Translations under genes and position numbers: made by a program | Assembly (NCBI GenBank): GCA_963608705.1 | Contig: CAVDHB010000041.1 | Span: 1 to 64,000, forward strand | Reading direction: 5' to 3' | Source: CAVDHB01 sp963608705 | Lineage (GTDB): Bacteria; Bacteroidota; Bacteroidia; Bacteroidales; Bacteroidaceae | DNA: 64,000 nt | The notes under the pieces: generated by a model | What the model was told of the DNA's origin: nothing | The model's input: the letters and a program-made list of their open reading frames with translations, nothing else | The model's database searches: none | In this document: positions 42,085-50,498 of the stretch, piece after piece | Position numbering within the stretch: position 1 is the stretch's first letter | Layout of the letters: each line of letters starts with the position of its first letter

Positions 42085-43686
42085 ATGATAAATAAGCTTA
42101 TGAAATACCCGATAGGAATACAGACCTTTGAACAGATAATAGAGGACGGCTATGTCTATGTGGACAAGACCGACATGATCCATTCCCTTGCTCATGAGGG
42201 CACAATTTACTTCCTCAGCCGTCCCCGCAGGTTCGGTAAGAGTCTGCTTATATCCACATTAGAGAGCTATTTCCTCGGTCGTAAGGAACTGTTCAAGGGT
42301 TTGAAGATAGAGTCTTTGGAGAAAGACTGGATAACGTATCCAGTGTTCCATATAGATTTTAGTGTGGGGAACTACACCATACCGGGTGTCTTGGAACAGT
42401 CGATTGAAGAACGCCTGACTGAATGGGAAGAACTTTATGGCATTACAAGTCGGGTGAGTGATTACGGTTTACGATTTAAAAACGTCATAGCTGAAGCTCA
42501 CAGCCAGAGCGGATACCGTGCCGTAGTGCTCATTGATGAGTATGACAAACCTATACTTGATGTACTTGACACCGAACTGACATGGAACGGACAAGGCAAC
42601 AGTGTATCACTTGAAGATCACAACAGAAACGTACTGAAAGGTTTCTACTCCACGTTCAAGGCTGCCGACCGTGACCTTCAGTTCGTGTTTCTGACGGGTG
42701 TGACCAAGTTCTCGCAGGTCAGCGTGTTCAGCGGCTTCAATCAGCCGAATGACATAAGTATGTCAAGACAATACGAGACGCTTTGCGGAATAACACAGGA
42801 AGAGCTGGAAAGTTATTTCGCTCTCCCGGTCAAGAAGCTGTCGACTTGGTATAAATGTTCGGAAACAGATATGTATGTCAGACTCAAGGCTCAATATAAT
42901 GGATATCATTTCTCAAGCAATCTCACCGGGGTGTATAACCCGTTCAGTCTGCTTAATGTTTTTCAGAAAGAGCAAATACAGGATTACTGGTTCAAGACTG
43001 GAACGCCTACATATCTTGTACGTTTGCTAAACCACTTCAAGGAGAATCTGAACGAACTCACGGGCAAGTATTACGCCCCGAAGGAATTCGATGATTACAA
43101 AGCCGACTTGGAACGTCCGCTGCCGATGATATATCAAAGCGGATATCTGACTATCAAGGACTACGATTGGGAGATGGACACTTTCCTGCTCGACTTCCCG
43201 AACAACGAGGTGAAGGAAGGCTTTGTGTCGCTTGTCGCCAACAACTATTTCGGTACAAGGGAAGACTCCGAAAGCTGGGTTCGCTCAGCGGTAATCGCTT
43301 TAAGACGGGGCGAACTCGACATCTTCCGTGAGCAGCTTACCTCCTTCCTCGCAAGCATTCCTTATTCAATGCGCCGCAAAGAAAATGAGAGGGAAAAAGA
43401 GCGTTACTTCCATTACACTTTCTATCTGCTCCTGCGGCTTGTCAGCGTGTACACCGTCTATACGGAGAAGCAGCAGAGCCACGGACGTGTGGACTGCATC
43501 GTGGAGACGAAAGACTATGTGTATATCTTTGAGTTCAAGTTAGACGGCACGGCTGAGGAAGCTCTCAAGCAAATAGAAGAGAAGGGCTATGCTAAGCCAT
43601 ACTCCACCGATGCGAGAACCGTCTACAAGATAGGTGTAAGCTTCTCCTCAGAGACAGGCACTGTGGATGACTGGAAGCAGGAATAA
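42085..43686 (+). CDS. AAA-ATPase-like / PD-(D/E)XK nuclease-domain protein, copy 3
   Basis: 533 residues, same start (MINKLMKYPIG) and same P-loop, Walker B and nuclease residues as the others. The first ~600 bases are identical to copy 2. Cassette B differs clearly: NDISMSRQYETLCGITQEEL and YFALPVKKLSTWYKCSETDM replace the copy 1/2 version, then identity resumes at LLNHFKENLNEL. The C-terminus ends WKQE instead of WKTVNVK, and codons near the end (gctctcaagcaa) differ from the other copies, so the 3' end may be the ancestral one. It is followed after 17 bases by the helical-repeat gene. Confidence 0.85.
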   Translation: MINKLMKYPIGIQTFEQIIEDGYVYVDKTDMIHSLAHEGTIYFLSRPRRFGKSLLISTLESYFLGRKELFKGLKIESLEKDWITYPVFHIDFSVGNYTIPGVLEQSIEERLTEWEELYGITSRVSDYGLRFKNVIAEAHSQSGYRAVVLIDEYDKPILDVLDTELTWNGQGNSVSLEDHNRNVLKGFYSTFKAADRDLQFVFLTGVTKFSQVSVFSGFNQPNDISMSRQYETLCGITQEELESYFALPVKKLSTWYKCSETDMYVRLKAQYNGYHFSSNLTGVYNPFSLLNVFQKEQIQDYWFKTGTPTYLVRLLNHFKENLNELTGKYYAPKEFDDYKADLERPLPMIYQSGYLTIKDYDWEMDTFLLDFPNNEVKEGFVSLVANNYFGTREDSESWVRSAVIALRRGELDIFREQLTSFLASIPYSMRRKENEREKERYFHYTFYLLLRLVSVYTVYTEKQQSHGRVDCIVETKDYVYIFEFKLDGTAEEALKQIEEKGYAKPYSTDARTVYKIGVSFSSETGTVDDWKQE

Positions 43687-43703
43687 TAAAAATAGCAAAG
43701 ACA

Positions 43704-45098
43704 ATGAGACTGAATCAGAAGAGTTTCACTAAAACGGACGTAGAGCATCTGCTTGGTACACTTTCACACGATGCCTTGAAAGACTTTGTGAGAGGTATCT
43801 GTGCCGCCAATCGTGATATAAGACAGGTGTTTATATCCTCATATATTAACCTTGTAATGCCCGTATCAACGGAAACTTACCTCTTACAGATAGACGAGCT
43901 TCTGAATGTGTGCAGTGACAAGTATGGATTTGTGGCATGGAATAGGTGTGGAGAACTTGGAGACGGTCTTCGCAAAATTGTAGACGAAGCTCAAAAGGCA
44001 GCTGAGGGGAAAGATTGGCAGGGGGCGTTCTGTCGTGTCAAGGCGATAATTGAAAGAGCGGAAACGTTGATGGACTCTTGCGATGACAGTAGTGGAGAGG
44101 TTGGTGGTTGTATAGAAGATACGTTAGATTTCCTTCTGGATTTGAGCCAGCAGCTCCTGCCAGAATCTTTCAGAAAAGAATTGTTCGCCTATTGTATCGA
44201 CTGCTTTAGTCGCAATATACTTGACGGATGGTATTGGAATTGGTATTTCGCAGAATGCACAGTGAATCTGTCAAAGGATAAGTCAGAGTGTGACAAACTC
44301 ATACCGTTGCTTGACAGAGTTAAGAAGTCAGACGAATATCAATACCGGCACGCACTGGATATCCGTTTGCAAATGATAGGAAAGTGGGGAATGAAAGAAG
44401 AGACTACCCGCTTTATGCAGACCCACCTGGATAACCCTGATTTCAGAAAATCATTGATTTGTCAGGCAATGGACGCTAACGATTATGAGAAAGTCATCCA
44501 GCTCACTAATGACGGAATTACACATGACGAGAAGGAGTGGCCCGGGCTGGCAAATGACTGGCGGGACTATCAACTACAGGCATACATGGAGATGAACGAC
44601 ACTGAGAACATCGTCAAGATGGCCCGTTATTTTTTGATGGAACACTGTCATAGATACCATCCCAGTGAGTATTATTATAAACTGCTGAAAGAGAATGTGC
44701 CAGCAGACAAATGGCAGGATACCATCCGAAACATACTAAACGAATTGAAAAGCAAGAAGTTTCTTGACAACTCCTTGATTATGCGACTCTATGAATGGGA
44801 GGAAGACTGGCAAAATCTATTCGACTGTCTTAAGGGCTGTGCCACTTTAAGCCAGATGGAGTCAGCCGAGCCTTTACTTGCCAAGCGTTATGGAGATGAA
44901 TTCTTCAATTTGTATGCTGACCTCTTGAGAGCGTATGTTAAAAACAACATGGGACGTACCTATTATCAAGAGGCTTGTCGGTATCTTCGCAGGATGAAGA
45001 AGCTTGGCGCAAAGGAGGTCATGGAGAATCTTATAACCGAATTTCGTATAAAATATAGGAACAGGCGTGCGCTGTTGGAAGAGCTTTCAAGGGTGTGA
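43704..45098 (+). CDS. unrecognised helical-repeat protein downstream of the ATPase/nuclease array
   Basis: 464 residues, no signal peptide, no membrane segment, almost entirely helical in character. Charged helices with periodic Leu/Tyr/Trp (for example DYEKVIQLTNDGITHDEKEW, DYQLQAYMEMNDTENIVKMA and YYYKLLKENVPADKWQDTI) look like TPR/HEAT-type solenoid repeats from about residue 170 on. The N-terminal 60 residues (TDVEHLLGTLSHDALKDFVR) resemble the start of proteins associated with SWIM zinc fingers, but no zinc motif is present. It lies 17 bases behind copy 3 and is probably cotranscribed, so it may be a partner or adaptor. I cannot give it a function. Confidence 0.7.
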   Translation: MRLNQKSFTKTDVEHLLGTLSHDALKDFVRGICAANRDIRQVFISSYINLVMPVSTETYLLQIDELLNVCSDKYGFVAWNRCGELGDGLRKIVDEAQKAAEGKDWQGAFCRVKAIIERAETLMDSCDDSSGEVGGCIEDTLDFLLDLSQQLLPESFRKELFAYCIDCFSRNILDGWYWNWYFAECTVNLSKDKSECDKLIPLLDRVKKSDEYQYRHALDIRLQMIGKWGMKEETTRFMQTHLDNPDFRKSLICQAMDANDYEKVIQLTNDGITHDEKEWPGLANDWRDYQLQAYMEMNDTENIVKMARYFLMEHCHRYHPSEYYYKLLKENVPADKWQDTIRNILNELKSKKFLDNSLIMRLYEWEEDWQNLFDCLKGCATLSQMESAEPLLAKRYGDEFFNLYADLLRAYVKNNMGRTYYQEACRYLRRMKKLGAKEVMENLITEFRIKYRNRRALLEELSRV

Positions 45099-45223
45099 AT
45101 ATGATTACAGACGAGCGGTAATACGTGCTTTTCAATAATGTTGTACTCTATCATAGCATACTTCTTACATTGGGCTTACGATAATAAGTCTTGTTATAGG
45201 GATTGCTTCAGATAAGTAACATG

Positions 45224-45258
45224 TAATTCAAGTTCCGGTAAAGCCGAAACTTGAATTA
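45224..45258. terminator. bidirectional terminator hairpin
   Basis: taattcaagttccgg (45224-45238) pairs with ccgaaacttgaatta (45244-45258), one mismatch. It lies between two convergent genes, with pyrimidine-rich flanks, and can serve both. Confidence 0.75.
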
Positions 45259-45270
45259 TCCATTTCCCCC

Positions 45271-48087
45271 TCACTTTTTGTTCGGCTTGCGTATGAATTT
45301 ATATGCTAATGAGAATATGACGTAGCGAGGGATGCTGTTATACCATGTCTCGGTGCGGCCCTGGGCATTGACTGAGTACTGGCGGGTGGACAGCTGGTGG
45401 AGGATGTCGTATGCCTGAAGCTTCGCCACTACACTGCCCTTCAGAAACGGACGGGTGAGCTGGGCGTTCCATACGAGGTCATTGCTGTTCATGTAGGCGG
45501 TATCGTAGCCACGGCGGCTGTAGTTCTGCAGGTCGGTGGCGATGGTCAGCTTCACCCAGGGGATGGTGTATTGCAGGTTGGCACCATAGTTGAAGTCGTA
45601 AACATCTAACTTTCCGAAGTTCTCACGGTGGCTACGAGAGTGCTGTGAGACGTAGCTACCCGTCAGCGAGGCACGCAATGGGCCATTCTGATAACTCAGC
45701 TTGGCGAACATCTCAGGTCTCAACGTGTTCACCTTGCTCAGCCTTGTGGCATCGTCGTCATACGTCACATCGAAGTCGACGCTGTGCTGATAGTTTAATA
45801 CTCCCCTCAGTTCATAGCGCAGACGTTTGTTATGGGGTAGTGGGCCAACCATTCCTGCATTGAAAGAACCGTTCCAGTTGCCTTTTACGTTGTCCGCCAT
45901 ATAGGTGTATGCGCCAGTCTGGGTGTCGTAAGTGGTGCGTGTGCCGGTGGCACGCTGCACTATCATGCCTTTCAGATTAGCCCACCAGTCCATACTGATT
46001 TTCTTTATTCGGGATGAGAAATACAAACTTACATCGTGCTTGATGTTGCTTTTCAAGTCAGGGTTAGTCAGTCGCACGGCAAGGGGATTGGAGCTGTCCG
46101 TGCGTGGCATCATGTCTACGATGTCGGGCTGATCCACCAACAGGCGATAACTGAAGTTGAGGGTTTGTGCGCCATTGATTTTCCCTAACTCAAAACGAGG
46201 CGTGAACTTCCCGTAGCCACGGTTCTTCGTGGTGCAGACTCCGTCATGCAGATACCACAGGCGTTCGTCTACATAAGAATAAGGTAGGGAAAAAAGTATC
46301 ATATTTTTTCTCGTGCTTTTCGCTATGAGCAACTCACCAGCATATTCACGACCCATTGTTACGCTGCTGTAGCTGCTTTCACGGTCGAGGGTGAGCAGCA
46401 TCGAGTCGCGTGTGGACGGCAGGAAGCCCGTGTTGTCGGCATAAACGCCTCCAAGACTGTCGAGCCGGAAGTTCTCATTGGTACGGCTCTCACGCCTTTG
46501 TTTATAGGTAGCGATGAGCGAAAGTCTCCAGTCGTATGGCAATGGCGTGCCGTAAAGAGCTGTAAGGTCAAAGTTGTAACCTGAGGAATGCCTGTCCTGA
46601 TAGTTGTTTCTCAGCTCACTGTTGCCGCTTTCGGCATATTCCATGCTCCGCAAATCAAAGGTTTCATTAGGCTTACGGGTGTTGTATCTTCCAGCAGCAT
46701 GAAGGTTCAGATAGTTGCCACCCTCAAATCTCAAATACCAATCCACGTATCCGTTAATGTCAAGCTCTCTCCTTTTTGACAACAACGCACTGCTGCTACG
46801 GTTGATGAGGGCAGTCTGATAGGTGGAGTCGGAACTGCTTGATTGTCCATCACCCTGACTGTACTTCGTTTCCACGTTGGTGCGGAGGTTCAGCTTCTTC
46901 AGTGCTAAGGTGTTACGGGCACGGAATTCGAAGTTGTCGTTACGGCTGATTGATGACGAGCCACGCATTATGTTGCCTTGCGATGAGAAATTCTCCGAGG
47001 CGGTGCGCTGTTGGTTGTCGGTATCGTCCCACTTCAAGGTCGAAGTGAAGTTTTCCATCACCGTCTTCTTTCTGTCAGAATGGTCGATGTTCAGCCCTAC
47101 CTGCTTGGTGGTTAGCAGCCCTGCGGGCATCTTCGACGGGTTCCAGTCACCGCTTTCGCCCGGTCCACGATTCTCGTTCACGTTGTTGGCGTTGCCAAAG
47201 AGGGTTATTCGGGTGAAATCGTCATAGTACAAGCCGAACGCCCTGCCCATCCACCGTCTCTCTGAGCCTGCCCCAGCCTCGGCGTTGGCTATGATGCCAC
47301 GGGCGTACTCACGCTTCAAGCCCACATCCATCACGTATTCCTTCTTGTCAATCTGCTGTCCGAGACTCTGGTTGCGCTCAGTGTCACGGTCGTACACCTT
47401 GATGTCCTTCACGGTGAAGTATGGCAGGTTGTCGAGCATCATCTTGTTGTCACCCTTGAAGAAGTCTTTGCCGTTGAGCATCAGATAGTCTACCTTGCGC
47501 CCTTTCACGTATATGTCGCCATTGTCTTTTATCTCTGCCCCAGGCAACTGGCTGACCAGTCCCTTGAGCATCGATCCCTCGGGCATGTTAAACGCTGTAG
47601 CGTCATATACGATAGTATCGCCACGATAGGCTATCTGCACCCTCGTGCCACGCACGACCACATCGTTGAGGTCGACAGACTTGTATATGTCGTCACGTTT
47701 CTTCTTCAGTTTTATAGTAGGAACTTCATAGTATTTCTTGCTTCCACGCACCTTCACCTCATAGTTCACCGTGGCTGACTCATAGCCATCGTGCGTGGCA
47801 CGGATGATGTAGCGTCCGTTCTGGCGTGGTATGTCTATGTGAAAATAAGAGTTACGGTCCATACTATAACACGTCACGGTGCCTACCACTGCTGAGTCAG
47901 CATTCATTACGGTCACCTTGGCACGCAGTCCGATGTTGGTAAATGAATCGTCCACACTGCCAGTGAGTTCCACTGTCCGCCCTTTTGGTGCCGTTCTCTT
48001 GTCTACAGAGCCATTGTTTTGGGCGGTCATGCACAGGGTAAGTAACAGTGATAGAAGGGTTAGCAAGGGTTTCCTTGTCATGCTCAT
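45271..48087 (-). CDS. TonB-receptor-like outer-membrane beta-barrel family protein
   Basis: 938 residues from ATG 48087 (a further in-frame ATG two codons on gives MTRKPLL). Signal peptide MTRKPLLTLLSLLLTLCMTA, a carboxypeptidase-regulatory-like domain (about residues 35-115, ELTGSVDDSFTNIGLRAKVT), a plug with VDLNDVVVRGTRVQIAYRGD and LKGLVSQLPGAEIKDNGDIY, then the barrel ending in LAYKFIRKPNKK. The maximal open frame reaches 48150, but the -7 box at 48125-48132 excludes that. It matches the OMP_b-brl family, usually without a SusD partner, and none is adjacent. The ligand is unknown. Confidence 0.85.
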   Translation of the reverse strand: MSMTRKPLLTLLSLLLTLCMTAQNNGSVDKRTAPKGRTVELTGSVDDSFTNIGLRAKVTVMNADSAVVGTVTCYSMDRNSYFHIDIPRQNGRYIIRATHDGYESATVNYEVKVRGSKKYYEVPTIKLKKKRDDIYKSVDLNDVVVRGTRVQIAYRGDTIVYDATAFNMPEGSMLKGLVSQLPGAEIKDNGDIYVKGRKVDYLMLNGKDFFKGDNKMMLDNLPYFTVKDIKVYDRDTERNQSLGQQIDKKEYVMDVGLKREYARGIIANAEAGAGSERRWMGRAFGLYYDDFTRITLFGNANNVNENRGPGESGDWNPSKMPAGLLTTKQVGLNIDHSDRKKTVMENFTSTLKWDDTDNQQRTASENFSSQGNIMRGSSSISRNDNFEFRARNTLALKKLNLRTNVETKYSQGDGQSSSSDSTYQTALINRSSSALLSKRRELDINGYVDWYLRFEGGNYLNLHAAGRYNTRKPNETFDLRSMEYAESGNSELRNNYQDRHSSGYNFDLTALYGTPLPYDWRLSLIATYKQRRESRTNENFRLDSLGGVYADNTGFLPSTRDSMLLTLDRESSYSSVTMGREYAGELLIAKSTRKNMILFSLPYSYVDERLWYLHDGVCTTKNRGYGKFTPRFELGKINGAQTLNFSYRLLVDQPDIVDMMPRTDSSNPLAVRLTNPDLKSNIKHDVSLYFSSRIKKISMDWWANLKGMIVQRATGTRTTYDTQTGAYTYMADNVKGNWNGSFNAGMVGPLPHNKRLRYELRGVLNYQHSVDFDVTYDDDATRLSKVNTLRPEMFAKLSYQNGPLRASLTGSYVSQHSRSHRENFGKLDVYDFNYGANLQYTIPWVKLTIATDLQNYSRRGYDTAYMNSNDLVWNAQLTRPFLKGSVVAKLQAYDILHQLSTRQYSVNAQGRTETWYNSIPRYVIFSLAYKFIRKPNKK

Positions 48088-48124
48088 ATAATAAATTGTT
48101 TGAGTTGGTAATAATAAAGTTGCA

Positions 48125-48132
48125 CAAATGTA
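48125..48132 (-). promoter_or_regulatory. -7 box of the outer-membrane barrel gene
   Basis: The minus strand reads TACATTTG then T, 37 bases before the start codon at 48087. Confidence 0.65.
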
Positions 48133-48230
48133 AAAATAAATAACGGACATAGGTCGTTTAAGGCTATGAATTTAATGATTGATAACGACTTTTTACATGA
48201 TAGTACTTATATGGTGTTTCCCGACTCGTT

Positions 48231-48284
48231 ACTCACCGCTTTACTACCCCTTTCTCACCGAGTGATTTTTGCAGGGCGGTGAGT
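48231..48284. repeat. 9-bp inverted repeat in a divergent promoter region
   Basis: actcaccgc (48231-48239) and gcggtgagt (48276-48284) are perfect reverse complements, separated by 36 bases that include a related tctcaccg and the palindrome tcac-cga-gtga (48254-48264 region). It sits between the barrel gene and the AspT-like gene and could be an operator or a stem-loop. Confidence 0.6.
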
Positions 48285-48331
48285 TAGATGTACTGTTTCA
48301 CTGAATGGATTCGATAGTCAATACCAACTTC

Positions 48332-48362
48332 TTGCACATTGTGGGAAAAAGTTGTAACTTCG
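48332..48362 (+). promoter_or_regulatory. AspT-like exchanger promoter
   Basis: TTG (48332-48334), 20 bases, TAACTTCG (48355-48362). The ATG at 48370 lies just 7 bases further on, implying a leaderless or nearly leaderless mRNA. Confidence 0.65.
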
Positions 48363-48369
48363 CGGCATT

Positions 48370-49965
48370 ATGTTAGAATTGATGCAAAATTCCCCACTGT
48401 TTGCCGTCTTCACGATTGTGGCGTTGGGGTTCCTTCTTGGAAAGATTACGGTGAAAGGATTGTCGTTAGGTGTGTCCGCCGTGATATTTGTGGCATTGGC
48501 CTTTGGACATTACGGAGTGAGTGTGCCTCCTATTCTGGGTACATTCGGGCTGGTGCTCTTCATTTTCACTATCGGTATTCAGGCAGGACCTGGATTTGTG
48601 GACTCTTTCCGGAGTAAGGGGAAGACATTGATTCTTTTGACGCTTTTGATTATCTTTTCCGGGGCATTGACCGGCGTGATACTGAAATATGTGTGTAACG
48701 AACCCATGCCTCGAATCATTGGATTATTGGCGGGTGCGTTGACCAGTACGCCCGGATTGGCGGTGGCTATTGATACGACCAAGTCGCCAGACGCTTCTAT
48801 TGCCTACGGTATCGCTTATCCTTTTGGTGTGATAGGCGTGATTCTTTTCGTGAAGCTGCTGCCGAAAATGCTGCATAAGGATTTGGATGCGGAGGCTCGT
48901 AAGCTGGAGAAAGCACGCAGAAGCAAGTTTCCTTCACTGACAGTCTCCCTCTTCGATGTGGAGACTGAAACTGCGTTGGGACGTTCATTAGCGGATTTGA
49001 ACATTCGTGCGGTGACAGGAGCGGTGATTTCCCGTGTCAGCCGCAAGGGGCGTATCTTCACTCCCAAGGCTGATACCGTGTTAGAGAAGGGAGACGTGTT
49101 GCAGGCCGTGGGAAGCAAGTCCGCTTTGGAGAAACTGTCTGTCATGGTAGGTCCTTTTGAACCTGGAGAATTGCCTTTGACCTCGGCTCAGACTACGGAA
49201 TCTGTCTTGCTGACAAAGCAGGAGATGATAAACAAGCAAATAGGGGAGTTGAAACTTCGGGAGAACTTCGGATGTACGATTACACGTATCCGTCGAAGCG
49301 GTATTGATTTGGCTCCTTCTCCCGACTTTGCCTTGAAGTTTGGCGACAAAATAATGATTGTCGGCGAGAAAGAAGGCATACAGGGCGTGGCTAAGTTGCT
49401 GGGAAACAATAAGCGGTTGTTGTCTGATACTGACCTTTTCCCCATTGCGTTGGGCATCATTTTCGGTATCTTGGTGGGAGAATTTCATTTGACATTCGGC
49501 CAGAGTTTTTCTTTCTCTCCGGGTTTGTCCGGCGGCATCTTGATTGTGGCGTTGGCTTTGAGTGCCATAGGGAAGACCGGGCCGATTATCTGGACAATGT
49601 CCGGTTCTGCCAACCACTTGCTGCGTGAGTTGGGACTGTTGTTGTTCCTTACTGAAGTGGGAACTTCTGCGGGAAAGACGTTGGTGCAAACTTTCGAGCA
49701 GAGTGGTTTCGTCTTGTTCGGTATCGGTGCGGCCTTGACGTTGGTGCCACTGATTATAGCTACATTAGCAGCTCGTTTTATATTCAAGGTGACATTGCCC
49801 GACTTGTTGGGAACGTTGACAGGAGGAATGACCAGTACACCGGGACTGGCCGCCGTGGACTCCATGACGGACAGCAACATTCCCGGTGTGGCCTATGCGA
49901 CAGTGTATCCTATCGCTATGGTATTGCTGATTATCGCCATTCAGATAATGTCGGTAATCGCTTAG
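48370..49965 (+). CDS. AspT/YidE/YbjL family putative antiporter with RCK_C domains
   Basis: 531 residues. Two membrane halves flank two central TrkA-C/RCK_C-like domains (about residues 195-280 and 285-370, for example ITRIRRSGIDLAPSPDFALK). The family's duplicated motif occurs in both halves: GALTSTPGLAVAIDTTKSP near 118-136 and GGMTSTPGLAAVDSMTDSN near 483-501. Family members exchange aspartate for alanine or other dicarboxylates in the inner membrane. Its last codons overlap, tail to tail, those of the thioesterase gene by 4 bases (49962-49965). An internal ATG five codons in is an alternative start. Confidence 0.9.
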   Translation: MLELMQNSPLFAVFTIVALGFLLGKITVKGLSLGVSAVIFVALAFGHYGVSVPPILGTFGLVLFIFTIGIQAGPGFVDSFRSKGKTLILLTLLIIFSGALTGVILKYVCNEPMPRIIGLLAGALTSTPGLAVAIDTTKSPDASIAYGIAYPFGVIGVILFVKLLPKMLHKDLDAEARKLEKARRSKFPSLTVSLFDVETETALGRSLADLNIRAVTGAVISRVSRKGRIFTPKADTVLEKGDVLQAVGSKSALEKLSVMVGPFEPGELPLTSAQTTESVLLTKQEMINKQIGELKLRENFGCTITRIRRSGIDLAPSPDFALKFGDKIMIVGEKEGIQGVAKLLGNNKRLLSDTDLFPIALGIIFGILVGEFHLTFGQSFSFSPGLSGGILIVALALSAIGKTGPIIWTMSGSANHLLRELGLLLFLTEVGTSAGKTLVQTFEQSGFVLFGIGAALTLVPLIIATLAARFIFKVTLPDLLGTLTGGMTSTPGLAAVDSMTDSNIPGVAYATVYPIAMVLLIIAIQIMSVIA

Positions 49966-50372
49966 TCAAGATACTTGGCGAAGGCTTCCTGTAATTGCGG
50001 GCAGTCGGAGAGTTTTCCGTTTACCAGACATACTGCGTCCACCTTGGACAACAGGGCGCATTTCATGTCGGGTAGACGGTAGATATCCTGATGGAATACA
50101 TAGCGGATACCTTCTTTGGACAGGTAGAGCTTGGAGACAAACTCGTCTCCGCTTCGTAGCGGTGTCTTGAAAGCCATTTGCAACCGGGCCACTACGGCGT
50201 CGATGCCTTGTGCGTGTAGCCGGGCGAAGCTGACACCCTCGCTCAGGAGGAACTCGTGGCGGGTGTGCTCGATGTAGTGCTGGTAGTTGGCGTTGTTCAC
50301 AATGCCTTGAAGGTCGCATTCATAGTCGCGCACCTTCATCTTCAATTCGAATATATACTTTTCCTTGTTCAT
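49962..50372 (-). CDS. 4HBT-family acyl-CoA thioesterase (YbgC/FadM-like)
   Basis: 136 residues of the hot-dog fold thioesterase type. VRDYECDLQGIVNNANYQHY (about 14-33) carries the catalytic Asp position of the YbgC/FadM motif (D-x-D/Q-G-x-V-N-N), here with Asp-Leu-Gln-Gly-Ile-Val. Next come EHTRHEFLLSEGVSF, VVARLQMAFKTPLRSGDEFV and YVFHQDIYRLPD. The long open frame continues to 50927, but only as antisense to yicC. A TACATTCG box (minus strand, 50402-50395) sits 23 bases before the ATG. It probably hydrolyses acyl-CoA or acyl-ACP. Confidence 0.85.
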   Translation of the reverse strand: MNKEKYIFELKMKVRDYECDLQGIVNNANYQHYIEHTRHEFLLSEGVSFARLHAQGIDAVVARLQMAFKTPLRSGDEFVSKLYLSKEGIRYVFHQDIYRLPDMKCALLSKVDAVCLVNGKLSDCPQLQEAFAKYLD

Positions 50373-50394
50373 GATTCTGTATAATAAGACGGCG

Positions 50395-50402
50395 CGAATG
50401 TA
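50395..50402 (-). promoter_or_regulatory. -7 box of the thioesterase gene
   Basis: The minus strand reads TACATTCG, a TTCG variant of the Bacteroidetes consensus; it supports the start at 50372. Confidence 0.5.
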
Positions 50403-50465
50403 CGAATAAAATCCGTGGCATACAGGAAAACAAGGCGAAACGATACAGGATAACGGAAAAATCAC

Positions 50466-50473
50466 TACTTTTG
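50466..50473 (+). promoter_or_regulatory. -7 box of the yicC operon
   Basis: TACTTTTG followed by CAGAC, 26 bases before the yicC start codon. No clear -33. Confidence 0.65.
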
Positions 50474-50498
50474 CAGACAAAATAAAAGAACATTCAAT

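Larger units (their letters stand above)
38870..43686 (+). repeat. tandem gene triplication, period 1615 bp
   Basis: Equivalent start codons at 38870, 40485 and 42100 are spaced exactly 1615 bases apart. The junctions (stop codon, ataataaaatgataaataag, then cttatgaaataccc) between copies 1/2 and 2/3 are identical. A tract of roughly 700 bases (about 40340-41067 versus 41955-42682) reads identical. The two internal cassettes described for each copy break the similarity. Confidence 0.9.

Noticed and set aside
38870..45098. Calling the locus a known restriction or defence system by name
   Set aside because: No methyltransferase, helicase, toxin-antitoxin pair or other named defence component is present; only the ATPase-like and nuclease folds are supported.
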